From positions 62,001 to 126,000 of the forward strand of contig JAFSCD010000016.1 in NCBI GenBank assembly GCA_017436955.1: a stretch of DNA of 64,000 bases. The letters are read 5' to 3'. Both the position numbers and the translations under genes were made by a program. Positions within the stretch are counted from its first letter, which is position 1. Each line of letters starts with the position of its first letter. The notes under the pieces are model-generated. The model saw only the letters and a list, made by a program, of their open reading frames with translations. It made no database searches and was not told the origin of the DNA. This stretch comes from Oscillospiraceae bacterium. GTDB lineage: Bacteria; Bacillota; Clostridia; Oscillospirales; Oscillospiraceae. Of this stretch, positions 27,850-35,593 are shown in pieces.

Positions 27850-27975
27850 AAGGCTTCTCCTGGGAGAAGCTGGCAAAAATCTATGATTTTTGACTGATGA
27901 GGGTGTTCCTTATAGCGATTATTACCCTCATCCGCCCCTTCGGGGCACCTTCCCCCAGGGGAAGGCTTTTAGACC
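27850..27975. repeat. Dispersed intergenic repeat, family C
   Basis: The block holds GGCTTCTCC..GGAGAAGC, then TGGCAAAAATC..GATTTTTGACTGATGAGGG, and ends CCCTCATCCGCCCC with a CCCCAGGGGAAGGC cap. The same ordered parts are at 35700-35870, and in inverse order at 58440-58560. Confidence 0.7.
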
Positions 27976-27989
27976 CTACATTATTCCTC

Positions 27990-28018
27990 TTGCATACGAT
28001 TCAAAAATTCGATATAAT
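27990..28018 (+). promoter_or_regulatory. Promoter of deoB-cdd
   Basis: TTGCAT (27990-27995) and TATAAT (28013-28018) are spaced 17 bp apart. An AAAGGAGG ribosome site for the TTG start of deoB follows. Confidence 0.85.
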
Positions 28019-28051
28019 AAAAGAAAAAGCTATGCAAAGGAGGCTTTTTCC

Positions 28052-29209
28052 TTGAAACGTGTATTTTTGATTGTTTTGGATTCTTTCGGCATCGGGCAGA
28101 TGCCGGACAGTGAAAATTTTGGCGATGTGGGTGTCAATACCCTGCGCGCCTGTGCCGCCACCGGCATGCTGCAGATCCCCAATATGATCGCCGCCGGTCT
28201 GGGCAATATCGACGGCGTTGACTGCCTGCCCAAATCGGAAAACGGCGCCTACGCCCGGCTGACCGAGCGCTCCATGGGCAAGGACACCACCATCGGTCAC
28301 TGGGAGATCGCCGGCATCGTATCCGACGATCCGCTGCCCACCTACCCCGACGGCTTTCCCGAGGAGATCCTGACGCCCTTCCGTGCCGCCACCGGTCGGG
28401 GCGTTCTGGCAAACGCGCCCTGGTCCGGCACCGAGGTCATTGAAAAATACGGCGCGGAGCATATCCGCACCGGCGATCTCATCGTCTACACCTCGGCGGA
28501 CTCCGTATTCCAGATCGCTGCCCACGAGGACATCGTGCCGCCGGAAAAGCTGTACGAATACTGCCGCATCGCCCGCAAGCTGCTGCAGGGTAAGCACAGC
28601 GTTGGCAGAGTCATCGCAAGACCCTTTGTCGGTGCGCCCAGCAGCTTCAAACGCACCGCAAACCGCCACGATTTCTCCCTGGAGCCGCCAAAATCCACCC
28701 TTCTGGATGTGGTGAAGGCCGCCGGAATGGCTTCCATCGGCGTGGGCAAGATCCACGATATTTTCGCCGGCAAGGGTCTGACGGAGTATGTCTACAACAA
28801 GTCCAACACCAACGGAATGGAGCACGCCCTGCACTATGCCAAGCAGGACTTTACGGGTCTGTGCTTCGTAAATCTGGTGGACTTTGATATGCAGTTCGGT
28901 CACCGCCGGGATGCGGTGGGCTATGCCAATGCGCTGAATGAATTTGATGCCTGGCTGCCCGGATTTTTGGCGCAGTTGGGTGAGGATGATATCGTGATGA
29001 TCACCGCCGACCACGGCTGCGACCCGGCGTATACCGCCACCACCGACCATACCCGTGAGTATGTGCCGCTGCTGGTACTGGGTAAGCAGGTGAAGAATGT
29101 GAACTTGGGTACACGGGCGAGCTTTGCGGATATCGCCGCCACGGCAGCGCAGCTGCTGGGCGTGCCGCTGGACACCCCGGGCAAGAGCTTTGCCGGGGAG
29201 ATCGTGTAA
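28052..29209 (+). CDS. deoB: Phosphopentomutase
   Basis: The 385-residue product starts MKRVFLIVLDSFGIGQMPD with metal-binding Asp and contains MGKDTTIGHWEI with the phospho-Thr, NLVDFDMQFGHRRD and ITADHGCDPAYTATTDHTRE. It interconverts (deoxy)ribose 1- and 5-phosphate in nucleoside salvage. TTG 28052 is chosen because AAAGGAGG ends 8 bases upstream and the promoter lies just before; the ATG at 27890 would read the repeat. It is followed by cdd 12 bases later, a common salvage pairing. Confidence 0.93.
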   Translation: MKRVFLIVLDSFGIGQMPDSENFGDVGVNTLRACAATGMLQIPNMIAAGLGNIDGVDCLPKSENGAYARLTERSMGKDTTIGHWEIAGIVSDDPLPTYPDGFPEEILTPFRAATGRGVLANAPWSGTEVIEKYGAEHIRTGDLIVYTSADSVFQIAAHEDIVPPEKLYEYCRIARKLLQGKHSVGRVIARPFVGAPSSFKRTANRHDFSLEPPKSTLLDVVKAAGMASIGVGKIHDIFAGKGLTEYVYNKSNTNGMEHALHYAKQDFTGLCFVNLVDFDMQFGHRRDAVGYANALNEFDAWLPGFLAQLGEDDIVMITADHGCDPAYTATTDHTREYVPLLVLGKQVKNVNLGTRASFADIAATAAQLLGVPLDTPGKSFAGEIV

Positions 29210-29221
29210 GGAGGACTGCCT

Positions 29222-29629
29222 ATGACACCGGAAAAGCTTTGCGAATTGGCCCGCGACGCGATGACTCGCTCCTATTCGCCATACTCTGGTTTTAAGGTTG
29301 GTGCGGCACTGCTGTGTGCCGATGGAACGGTTTATCAGGGCTGCAACATTGAAAACGCATCCTATACCCCCACAGTTTGCGCTGAGCGCACCGCCTTTTT
29401 CAAGGCCATCAGCGAGGGAAACCGGGATTTCACCGCTATTGCCATCTGCGGCGGTAAGGACGGCGTGATCACCGGCAGATTTCCGCCCTGCGGTGTGTGC
29501 CGCCAGGTAATGCGTGAGTTCTGCAGGGATGATTTCCCCGTGTATCTTGTCACCCCCGACGGCTATGAAGCGGTCACACTGGCAGATCTGCTGCCCTATA
29601 GCTTCTCGGCAGAGGCGTGTATGCAATAA
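29222..29629 (+). CDS. cdd: Cytidine deaminase
   Basis: The 135-residue product has the zinc motif TVCAERTAFFKA (Cys53, Glu55) and PPCGVCRQ (Cys90, Cys93), plus NIENASY for ribose binding. The size fits the homotetrameric short family. It deaminates cytidine and deoxycytidine. GGAGGACTGCCT precedes the ATG. Confidence 0.94.
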   Translation: MTPEKLCELARDAMTRSYSPYSGFKVGAALLCADGTVYQGCNIENASYTPTVCAERTAFFKAISEGNRDFTAIAICGGKDGVITGRFPPCGVCRQVMREFCRDDFPVYLVTPDGYEAVTLADLLPYSFSAEACMQ

Positions 29630-29662
29630 AAAAAGCCTCCCTTGTGCAGGGAGGCCTTTTTT
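29628..29662 (+). terminator. Rho-independent terminator of deoB-cdd (convergent)
   Basis: AAAAAAGCCTCCCT and AGGGAGGCCTTTTTT form a long stem with a short loop, with A and T tracts on both sides. It can act for both convergent units. Confidence 0.9.
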
Positions 29663-30089
29663 ATATTTCTTCCAAAATCCGGAGACAGCCGGCGGTGATA
29701 TCGTCCCAGGTTTGGGAGAAATCGCCGGTGTACCAGGGGTCAGCTACATCCCGGCTTAAAAGCGGCTGGCATTTTGCAGCTTTGTCGCCAAACAGACGGC
29801 GCAGATACTGGGCGTTGAGCCGATCCATATAGTAGATCTTGTCGTAATAGGCAAGATCCTGCTCCGTGATCTGCCGCGCGCGGCGGTTATCGAAGGCAAC
29901 GCCGTGACGGGCGAGCTCCCGACGGGCAGGGGGATAGATGTTGTTGCCGATCTCCTCCCGGCTGGTAGCCGCCGAGGCAATCTCAAATTCGCCGGCTCTG
30001 CCTGCCTTCGCCACCATATCCTTCAGAACAAACTCCGCCATCGGACTTCTGCAAATATTCCCGTGGCATACGAATAGTATTTTTATCAT
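29661..30089 (-). CDS. Low molecular weight protein tyrosine phosphatase, 5' end rebuilt by element insertion
   Basis: The 142-residue product has the P-loop VCHGNICRSP (Cys8, Arg14) at the N-terminus and the general-acid loop DVADPWYTGDF (Asp117) near the C-terminus, so it is intact. The start is ATG 30089 with GGAG about 9 bases upstream; the 8-codon longer reading is rejected. A mobilizable element is inserted in the P-loop codons. The sequence upstream of about 30075, including promoter, ribosome site and the first codons, therefore appears to come from the element. The original 5' end is the stub at 35594-35632. Confidence 0.92.
   Translation of the reverse strand: MIKILFVCHGNICRSPMAEFVLKDMVAKAGRAGEFEIASAATSREEIGNNIYPPARRELARHGVAFDNRRARQITEQDLAYYDKIYYMDRLNAQYLRRLFGDKAAKCQPLLSRDVADPWYTGDFSQTWDDITAGCLRILEEI
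30052..30074. other. attL-like junction in the phosphatase P-loop codons
   Basis: Read on the minus strand, it encodes the FVCHGNI segment of the phosphatase. It matches 35595-35617 at 21 of 23 positions. Confidence 0.8.
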
Positions 30090-30230
30090 CGTTGAAAACT
30101 CCAAACTATGCAAATTTATACCAAGATATGCCGCTTTTGCCAGGGAATTTGAAACATTCCCTCCACCCCGCCATCATATCTCGATGGCATACGATGGTAT
30201 AGGTTGGCATATCGTTTCTGTCAAAAGTAG

Positions 30231-30271
30231 TAAAAAAGTAGTAAAACTGAAAATCTATTCAATTTTACTAC
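30231..30271 (-). terminator. Terminator of the integrase gene
   Basis: On the minus strand GTAGTAAAATTGAA pairs with TTCAGTTTTACTAC (one mismatch) around a 6-base loop and is followed by TTTTTT. The rest of 30090-30376 has no gene. It holds two GTAGTA pairs and TGGCATA repeats (30185, 30205) that may be integrase sites. Confidence 0.7.
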
Positions 30272-30376
30272 TCGATAATTTTAAGGGTTTATCGGGTTTC
30301 CCCTGTGTTTTCACACTTTAGTGTTCAGTTTCCGCAAATGGGCGTTTATATGTCTTTTCCTGTACTACTCAAAATA

Positions 30377-31618
30377 TTATGCCGTTTTGATCAATTTGAG
30401 GCCCAATTCCTTTTGGGAGTACTCCAACTGCATCCGTTCCAGCTCATTCCACGCATCCTCAATACCCAGGTGGGTGTAGGTGTCCATCGTTACGCCAATC
30501 TCAGAATGGCCCATAAGGTATTGCAGGGTCTTTGGATTCATACCCGATTTAGCTTTATTGGTACAATAGGTATGTCTGCACACATGCGGCGTAATCAAGG
30601 GAAGCTCTTCCTTGTAAATGCTGTTGTACTTGTTCCAGGCGTGCTTGAAATAATGCTCCCAATGCATTGCCACCATAGGGCGGTCATCCTTGTCAAAGAA
30701 CAGGAAGCCAGAATAGCCATCAATGGTCGGCTCGACCAGGGGTGGCTTTCTGTTTGCCAGGATTCTCTGGAAACAGGCGTACACATCATCCTCCATAGGC
30801 AAAGTCCTTTTGCCTGCATCGGTCTTGGGGGTTTCAATGTACTTTGTGCCGTCCGATTTCCTCTGTAGCTGATGGTCAACTCGGATAGTCTTGTTCTCCA
30901 TATCCAGGTCGCTGACAGTTAACCCCACAAACTCGGAAATTCGCAAGCCAGTATGGAACAGGATATACATAGCATCGTAATACTGACAGTAGTGCTTGTC
31001 CTCTTTGACAAAGGTGAGGAACTTTCGCATTTGGTCTCTGCTGACGGCTTCCCGTGTCTGGGAATCGTTCACAACGACCTTTGCAAGCTCAAAGTCAAAG
31101 GGATTCTTGCGGATGTAGTCATCCTCCACCGCCAAAGCAAAGGCGGGGCGAAGAACGCCACGGATGCTGTGGATAGTGCTGTAGCTCCGTCCGTCTTTTT
31201 GTTGAAGCTTGACCAGGAACGCCTTGGCAATGGAGTGGCGTACCCGCTTAATCGGCAGATAGGCAAACGGCTCTTTCTCCAGGATGTTCACCACAGTTTT
31301 ATATCCCGCCTGGGTGGTCGGCTTGACTGTGATTCTAAGGGAGATATAGAGCTTGACCAATTCTAAAACGGTCTTTTCTGCTCCGCTGCTGTCCCTGCCG
31401 TCAAACTTGTCTCTTTCAACCTGGGCAATCTTCTCACGCAAGGACAGATCTTCCTTTTTACCTGCGGGGGTCTTGTCGGTCGGCACGAGCCGCCAGGAAT
31501 ACAGGAAGCGGGTCTGGTGCAGTAGGTCAATGTACTTGTAGACATATCGTCCATCGGGGCGTTGGCTTTCTCCATTGTTTAGAATGCGATTTTTGTTATC
31601 TCTGCGTTTTACACTCAT
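30377..31618 (-). CDS. int: Tyrosine recombinase, Tn916-type integrase
   Basis: The 413-residue product has an N-terminal arm-binding region, an SAM-like core-binding domain (about 100-190) and a C-terminal catalytic domain with the catalytic Arg in FHTGLRISEFVGL, HVCRHTYCT (His-x-x-Arg), LMGHSEIGVTM and the nucleophile in DTYTHLG. The length is close to Tn916 Int (405). The start is ATG 31618 with AAAGGAG; 17 upstream codons are rejected. It lies just inside the left junction, transcribed toward it. It should integrate and, with the small excisionase upstream, excise the element. Confidence 0.93.
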   Translation of the reverse strand: MSVKRRDNKNRILNNGESQRPDGRYVYKYIDLLHQTRFLYSWRLVPTDKTPAGKKEDLSLREKIAQVERDKFDGRDSSGAEKTVLELVKLYISLRITVKPTTQAGYKTVVNILEKEPFAYLPIKRVRHSIAKAFLVKLQQKDGRSYSTIHSIRGVLRPAFALAVEDDYIRKNPFDFELAKVVVNDSQTREAVSRDQMRKFLTFVKEDKHYCQYYDAMYILFHTGLRISEFVGLTVSDLDMENKTIRVDHQLQRKSDGTKYIETPKTDAGKRTLPMEDDVYACFQRILANRKPPLVEPTIDGYSGFLFFDKDDRPMVAMHWEHYFKHAWNKYNSIYKEELPLITPHVCRHTYCTNKAKSGMNPKTLQYLMGHSEIGVTMDTYTHLGIEDAWNELERMQLEYSQKELGLKLIKTA

Positions 31619-31704
31619 ATTCGTTTTTCTCCTTTCATTGAGAAAGCCCCGAACATGACATACAAACATTGTAGCACAGTTCGGGACTTATTTCCATTCC
31701 TTTT

Positions 31705-31908
31705 TTAGATTACCGAGGCTTCATTGAGGAAAGCCTCGAATTTTTGTCTTTTGATCGTATATTTCACACCGTTCTGGATGAACAGACCCAGGTGACTGTA
31801 TTCTTCAATCATATTCCGCAGCTTCTTTTCGCCAATTCCAAAATAGACGGCTGCCTCGGCTACGGTCAAGGCATACTTCTCACAAATTCGCACATCGTTT
31901 TCTTTCAA
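31705..31908 (-). CDS. xis: Tn916-type excisionase
   Basis: The 67-residue product resembles Tn916 Xis in length and plan: YALTVAEAAVYFGIGEKKLRNMI forms the winged-helix start and VKYTIKRQKFEAFLNE the wing. The start is TTG 31908 with AAAGGA about 10 bases upstream. It precedes int with an 86-base gap. Upstream, TTC(T/C)GTATCTTA occurs twice exactly 20 bp apart (31929-31939 and 31949-31959), a possible control site. Confidence 0.85.
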   Translation of the reverse strand: MKENDVRICEKYALTVAEAAVYFGIGEKKLRNMIEEYSHLGLFIQNGVKYTIKRQKFEAFLNEASVI

Positions 31909-32123
31909 TCACTCTCGTCCTTTCTAGTTCTGTATCTTAAATCTCAGTTCCGTATCTTATTCGTCCCAGGGAAAACCCGATATTCATTTTTCAAGCTTCA
32001 CGGGGCGCAATTTTGCGTACCCGTGTATAAACTAGTGAAAAATGATGGTACTTTGCGGGGCAGAGAATGTAGAAAAACGGGGCAAAAATCGGGTGGATTT
32101 TCTACGCATTTCGCCCTCCCATT

Positions 32124-32152
32124 TTGCCGTTTTTTTCGTCGTCTATGATAAT
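32124..32152 (+). promoter_or_regulatory. Candidate promoter of the large RNA
   Basis: TTGCCG (32124-32129) and GATAAT (32147-32152) are spaced 17 bp apart on the plus strand, opposite to xis. A second -10-like TATAAC follows directly. It is the best-placed promoter for the structured region downstream. Confidence 0.5.
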
Positions 32153-32158
32153 GCTATA

Positions 32159-32788
32159 ACTGAATACGGGACTTGTATTTGTGTCTTGACTGCTTGTAGG
32201 TTGAACACTTCACAGAGAATTTGATTGCATGATGACTGACTTAATTGCTGTGTTGCTTGCAGGCAATCGAGCTGCAGATAGCTAACCCTTGCCCCGATAA
32301 AAAGAGCACGCAGTATCTCTCTAAACTGCTAGGGTAGGCTCCATTGCGAAAAACCAGCCTCATGCCCTTGGTCACCCTTCCCCGTGACCTGAATAGTGTG
32401 GTTCACATGGTGTGTCAGCATGAAAAGGAAACAAAATCATGCAAATCCCCTTGAAATGGGGGAAGTTAAAGTTTTCGGTATCCATAAAGGTCGAAACCCG
32501 ATTGACAAATCTGTACGGCAGACTGGACTGTCGTATGGTAGAGTTGCCACGGTCACCATGCCGACGCTCTCGGGTGCGATGGTCGTATTGTGATAGGTAT
32601 AAGCAATGCGACGGGGCAAGCCAAACGAAAGTAGCAATCAGACGGACGATTGTAAAAAGGCTTGCACCATGCGTCGAAAGGCGCATGGCAGTAGTGGGAA
32701 GCAAAATCCCGTGTGTTGTTCCCGTAGAGAATCGGTAACACAGACGCACGGGGGATGAGGCGCTCAAAGACCCAGGGTCTTATTTTTT
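32159..32788 (+). ncRNA. Candidate large structured non-coding RNA (about 0.63 kb)
   Basis: No convincing gene lies in this stretch: the longest plus-strand frame (32439-32738) is Arg/Cys-rich with no domain. RNA-like features are plentiful: GGTCAC/GTGACC hairpin (32370-32389); a 9-bp stem CCATGCGTC-GAAA-GGCGCATGG with a GNRA tetraloop (32667-32688); ATCCCGTG / CACGGGGGAT (32706-32756) enclosing GTTCCCG / CGGTAAC (32718-32739); and an intrinsic terminator at the end. A promoter stands at 32124-32152. Size and location in a mobile element recall the large ornate RNA classes (GOLLD, ROOL, OLE), but I cannot assign one from memory. Confidence 0.5.
32767..32788 (+). terminator. Intrinsic terminator of the candidate RNA
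   Basis: AAGACCC and GGGTCTT form a tight stem followed by ATTTTTT. A second strong hairpin, TACTGCT..CTTGA-GAAA-TCAAG..AGCAGTA, follows at 32790-32821. Confidence 0.78.
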
Positions 32789-32881
32789 GTACTGCTTTCT
32801 TGAGAAATCAAGGGAGCAGTATGTCCATTTCTTCCACAACTCAAGACCCCGCACATGAGGAAAAGTCACACTTAGAAAGAT

Positions 32882-32980
32882 GGTCAAGCGTTTGCTTGGC
32901 CATTCCTTTTTGGTACACATTCGTGTCCCAATTTAGTCCCAAGTATGTGTTCCCGGATTTTTTGGGGAACACATACTTGG
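32882..32980. repeat. Two strong inverted repeats between RNA and relaxase
   Basis: GGTCAAGC-gttt-GCTTGGCC followed by ATTCCTTTTT (32882-32911) looks like a plus-strand terminator. A perfect 16-bp inverted repeat CCAAGTATGTGTTCCC / GGGAACACATACTTGG (32939-32980) encloses a 10-base loop that carries the T6 tract itself, which is unusual for a terminator. A weak 54-codon frame at 32821-32985 is not considered a gene. Confidence 0.65.
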
Positions 32981-32983
32981 CAT

Positions 32984-33020
32984 AAAAACAAGCAGGTGCG
33001 ATCTGTAGGTCGCACCTGCT
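32984..33020 (-). terminator. Terminator of the relaxase gene
   Basis: GCAGGTGCGA and TCGCACCTGC pair around an 8-base loop, followed on the minus strand by TTGTTTTT. It lies 8 bases past the relaxase stop. Confidence 0.88.
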
Positions 33021-33027
33021 GACTTGG

Positions 33028-34323
33028 TTATTCTCTTTCGTCTCGCTCTATATAATCCCGTTCTCGTTGCTTGGTGATGAAGTCCATAAAATACTCCCAA
33101 ATGGATTTACCGCTTCGGGTGGTCTGTTGCTCCATCCACTCTTGCTGTTCCCGTGCTTGCTGATGCAGATCGGCTATCTCGGCACGGGCATTTGCAAGGT
33201 TGACTTCTGCAGCTCGGGCTTCTGTCTCGGCTGATGAAACTCTCTCCTGCAGTTCTGACACTCTGCGCCTTTGGTTAAGCTCACGGGTCAGCTTTTCACC
33301 CATATGCTTTAAGTTTTCCATGGCTCTGCGAATCCATGTGGCAACTGCAGCTCGTTCCTTCAGCACGAGATAGTCTGCTTCTGCCATCGTTACCTGGGCA
33401 GGGGCCTCCTGCTTGGTGATAGGGTTTTTCTTGGCAGGGGTGTGTTGCACCTCAATTTGCAAATCTTCCTCTGCATAGGCTTCCATGACCGCTTGGGAGA
33501 GGGACTTTTGCGCCTTCAGCGTTTCGTAGCTGTCTTGAAGCTCCTCGTACTCTTTTTCTTTCTTGGCAATGTCCTGCGCCAATTCCGCTTGCTTTTCCTG
33601 TAGCTCTTGTAGCTCCTTAACCTTTTTGTAGGTGTTGGTGTCCAAATGCTCTGTGCCTCCTTTGCCACGCACCACCTCAAAGCCAGCACGGGCACAGAGG
33701 GTTGCCAGGAATTGATTTTCCCTGGCTTCCCACTGCATTTGGGCGGTATTACTTAAGCCTTGCGATTGGAAGCCTTGTTGCTCCAAGGCTCGGGACAGCG
33801 AGCTTTGGATTGTCATTCCTCGGGCAAAGCCCTCCCCGACAGGAATATAGTCTATGTGGACATGACCCACCTGTGAGCCGTTCACGCCCACAGATTCGTC
33901 GCAATGATAGTACAGACCGCAGAGCTTCAACTGCGGATTACGCCTTTCCCAGTCCTCGGCAAAAGCACGCAGAATCCGCTTGCCGTCGTTCTTGCTGCAA
34001 ATGGGTGTGCCGTCGGCTTTCTTGCCGTAAATGCCGATGATAAGCTCATAGACAGGCTTTTTCTTGCTGTCCTCGCAAATCTGCTTGTAGTAGTCGGTGA
34101 TTTGGCGGTCAGGTCGGGTTTGCTTTTCATTGTAGGCTTTGACAGCTTCCCCGAACAGCCGTTCGTAGGCTACCTTTGGGTCTTCGTCCAGCCATACCTC
34201 AAAATGCCCCTCGGGGTCTATGTGGTCTTCCTTTGAGATCACCTTGGGATTGCGGAGATTGTGCTGTCTTGCTACTTGTGAGCCGTTGTGGGTTGCTATG
34301 GTTACTTCATTTTCAATTTCCAT
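33028..34323 (-). CDS. mobV: MobV (Pre/Mob) family relaxase
   Basis: The 431-residue product has the N-terminal HN motif (VARQHNLRN), a middle segment, and the metal-binding motif GHVHIDYIPVG of the Pre/Mob relaxases, within about the first 200 residues. The C-terminal half is a coiled coil (about 220-290 and 340-410). MobV enzymes nick oriT and lead mobilization with a helper conjugation system. ATG 34323 is preferred, as AAGGAG lies 7 bases upstream; ATG 34329 is adjacent to the site. An oriT-like hairpin lies 70-110 bases upstream. Confidence 0.9.
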   Translation of the reverse strand: MEIENEVTIATHNGSQVARQHNLRNPKVISKEDHIDPEGHFEVWLDEDPKVAYERLFGEAVKAYNEKQTRPDRQITDYYKQICEDSKKKPVYELIIGIYGKKADGTPICSKNDGKRILRAFAEDWERRNPQLKLCGLYYHCDESVGVNGSQVGHVHIDYIPVGEGFARGMTIQSSLSRALEQQGFQSQGLSNTAQMQWEARENQFLATLCARAGFEVVRGKGGTEHLDTNTYKKVKELQELQEKQAELAQDIAKKEKEYEELQDSYETLKAQKSLSQAVMEAYAEEDLQIEVQHTPAKKNPITKQEAPAQVTMAEADYLVLKERAAVATWIRRAMENLKHMGEKLTRELNQRRRVSELQERVSSAETEARAAEVNLANARAEIADLHQQAREQQEWMEQQTTRSGKSIWEYFMDFITKQRERDYIERDERE

Positions 34324-34378
34324 TGTCATGCTCCTTTTTGGTAGGTTTGCCTATAGCATAGACGACCAAACAAAAGGA
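34324..34378. repeat. Inverted repeat at the relaxase start
   Basis: GCTCCTTTTTGGT (34330-34342) and ACCAAACAAAAGGAGC (34358-34380 region) are inverted around a 22-base gap, with a 3-base bulge. The left arm contains the relaxase ribosome site, so folding or protein binding here could limit relaxase synthesis. Confidence 0.5.
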
Positions 34379-34395
34379 GCTTGCCAATGGCAATA

Positions 34396-34433
34396 ACCCA
34401 ATATTACTAACGGCAGAGCCATTAGTATTGGGT
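34396..34433. other. Candidate oriT hairpin
   Basis: ACCCAATATTACTAACGGC and GCCATTAGTATTGGGT form an inverted repeat with a 3-base AGA loop and a 3-base bulge. It lies just upstream of the relaxase gene in the usual place for MobV oriT. The nick position is not known. Confidence 0.55.
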
Positions 34434-34434
34434 G

Positions 34435-34473
34435 AAAAAAGTAGCTATGTGGAGAGAACCACATAGCTACTTT
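34435..34473 (-). terminator. Terminator of the small membrane protein gene
   Basis: A perfect 12-bp stem GTAGCTATGTGG / CCACATAGCTAC (extended by AAA/TTT) has a 6-base loop and a T-run on the minus strand. It directly follows the stop at 34477. Confidence 0.9.
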
Positions 34474-34476
34474 GGA

Positions 34477-34959
34477 TTATTCTTCTGTTTCAGCAGACAT
34501 CACATAACCGCATTCTGCCAAATAGATTTGGGCAGCATCGAGCGTTCTTTTGTGCTGAATGTAATTGAGACCAACAAAAACCGCAGGAACACAGAAGAAA
34601 GCAAACAGGCCGAAAATCAAGAAGACAACAGAAAACAGTATGTCTGCAGGGAACATGGGAATTAAGAACCAGCCGACCTTTGCAAATCTAAACGCTGTTT
34701 TAATTGCTTTGAAAATTCCACCGCCAATCAAATATGCAGGAACTGCACAGATAAATGTAATTGGCATCCAATCGTTGATTTCGATGTTTCCAAAAAGGCC
34801 ATAGACGGTGGCGCCTGTGGAGATAAGGGCAAACACAAATCCGATAATAATGCGGATTAGGTCAATTTTTGCAAACTTAACCTTTCTCTTTGCCCGTTCC
34901 AGATCATCAAACTGAACAGTTTCGATCAGTTTGACCTTTTCTTTCTGTTTCTTTGCCAT
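34477..34959 (-). CDS. Small membrane protein of unknown function
   Basis: The 160-residue product has a charged N-terminus (KKQKEKVKLIETVQ..RAKRKVKFAK) and about four predicted membrane helices (about 33-55, 63-85, 97-112, 113-135). I recognise no family. It is transcribed divergently from the XRE regulator, with its own promoter, so it is likely the gene that the regulator controls. It may be a maintenance or immunity function of the element; that is speculation. Confidence 0.65.
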   Translation of the reverse strand: MAKKQKEKVKLIETVQFDDLERAKRKVKFAKIDLIRIIIGFVFALISTGATVYGLFGNIEINDWMPITFICAVPAYLIGGGIFKAIKTAFRFAKVGWFLIPMFPADILFSVVFLIFGLFAFFCVPAVFVGLNYIQHKRTLDAAQIYLAECGYVMSAETEE

Positions 34960-35003
34960 GAATGAAAAACCATCCTCTCTATAATGTGGTTAAACCCACG
35001 ACA

Positions 35004-35032
35004 ATAATACAACCATAGCATTAAAATGTCAA
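35004..35032 (-). promoter_or_regulatory. Promoter of the small membrane protein gene
   Basis: On the minus strand, TTGACA (35032-35027) and TATTAT (35009-35004) are spaced 17 bp apart. A weaker plus-strand promoter for the XRE gene (TTGATT near 35047, TATAAA near 35073) lies back to back with it. Confidence 0.82.
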
Positions 35033-35111
35033 GCATTTAGTTTTATGGTTGATTATAATTTCACGATAAATTCTATAAAATAACACTATATGGACAAAGA
35101 GGGGGGTCAAT

Positions 35112-35435
35112 ATGGGCAAGGATACATTTTTGATAAACATGGGCGTTAGAATTGCCCAACAGCGTAAGGAGCTAAAACTTACACAGGAACAGCTTGCTGA
35201 AAAAATGGGGGTTAGTCTGCAGACCATATCCTGCATTGAATTGGGAAAAAAGGCAGTTCGTCCTGAGAACCTGGCAAATCTGTGTTCATATTTGAATATT
35301 TCCTCTGACTACATTCTGTATGGCAAACGGGATTCTCAGCAGATGACAGATGTGATAACAAAATTGTCTAACCTTAAGCCTGAAGAATACCAGGCTGTGC
35401 AAACATTGATTGAATTGCTCTATAAGGAAAAATAA
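35112..35435 (+). CDS. XRE-family helix-turn-helix regulator
   Basis: The 107-residue product has an N-terminal XRE domain (RIAQQRKELKLTQEQLAEKMGVSLQTISCIELGKK, about 12-66) and a short C-terminal helical tail. Such proteins repress mobile-element operons. GAGGGGGG lies upstream of ATG 35112. It is divergent from the small membrane protein gene, 152 bases away, and closed by a terminator. Confidence 0.88.
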   Translation: MGKDTFLINMGVRIAQQRKELKLTQEQLAEKMGVSLQTISCIELGKKAVRPENLANLCSYLNISSDYILYGKRDSQQMTDVITKLSNLKPEEYQAVQTLIELLYKEK

Positions 35436-35439
35436 TTTT

Positions 35440-35473
35440 AGCCAACCGCTACGATTATAGCGGTTGGCTTTTA
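35440..35473 (+). terminator. Rho-independent terminator of the XRE gene
   Basis: AGCCAACCGCTA / TAGCGGTTGGCT, a 12-bp stem with short loop and TTTT. The 35474-35594 stretch to the right junction has no gene. It holds two GTAGTA copies (about 35511 and 35524) and TGGCATA at 35533, like the left end. Confidence 0.9.
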
Positions 35474-35593
35474 TCTGTCATGTTGGGGGCAAAATGTGGT
35501 TATTTTGAAAAGTAGTATGCGAGTAGTACAAATGGCATAAACCCGTTGCAAGGTGTGGTATAGTGTTGCATAGCTTGGTGTGCCGTTCCTGGG

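Noticed and set aside
32439-32738. 99-residue plus-strand frame in the candidate RNA
   Set aside because: Arg/Cys-rich without a domain, start lacks a ribosome site, and it crosses several strong hairpins.
32159-32788. Group II intron
   Set aside because: No reverse transcriptase, no GUGYG 5' end and no domain V-like hairpin were found by eye; a model search would be decisive.
32821-32985. 54-codon frame MSISSTTQD..
   Set aside because: Runs through two hairpins and a perfect 16-bp inverted repeat, with no family resemblance.
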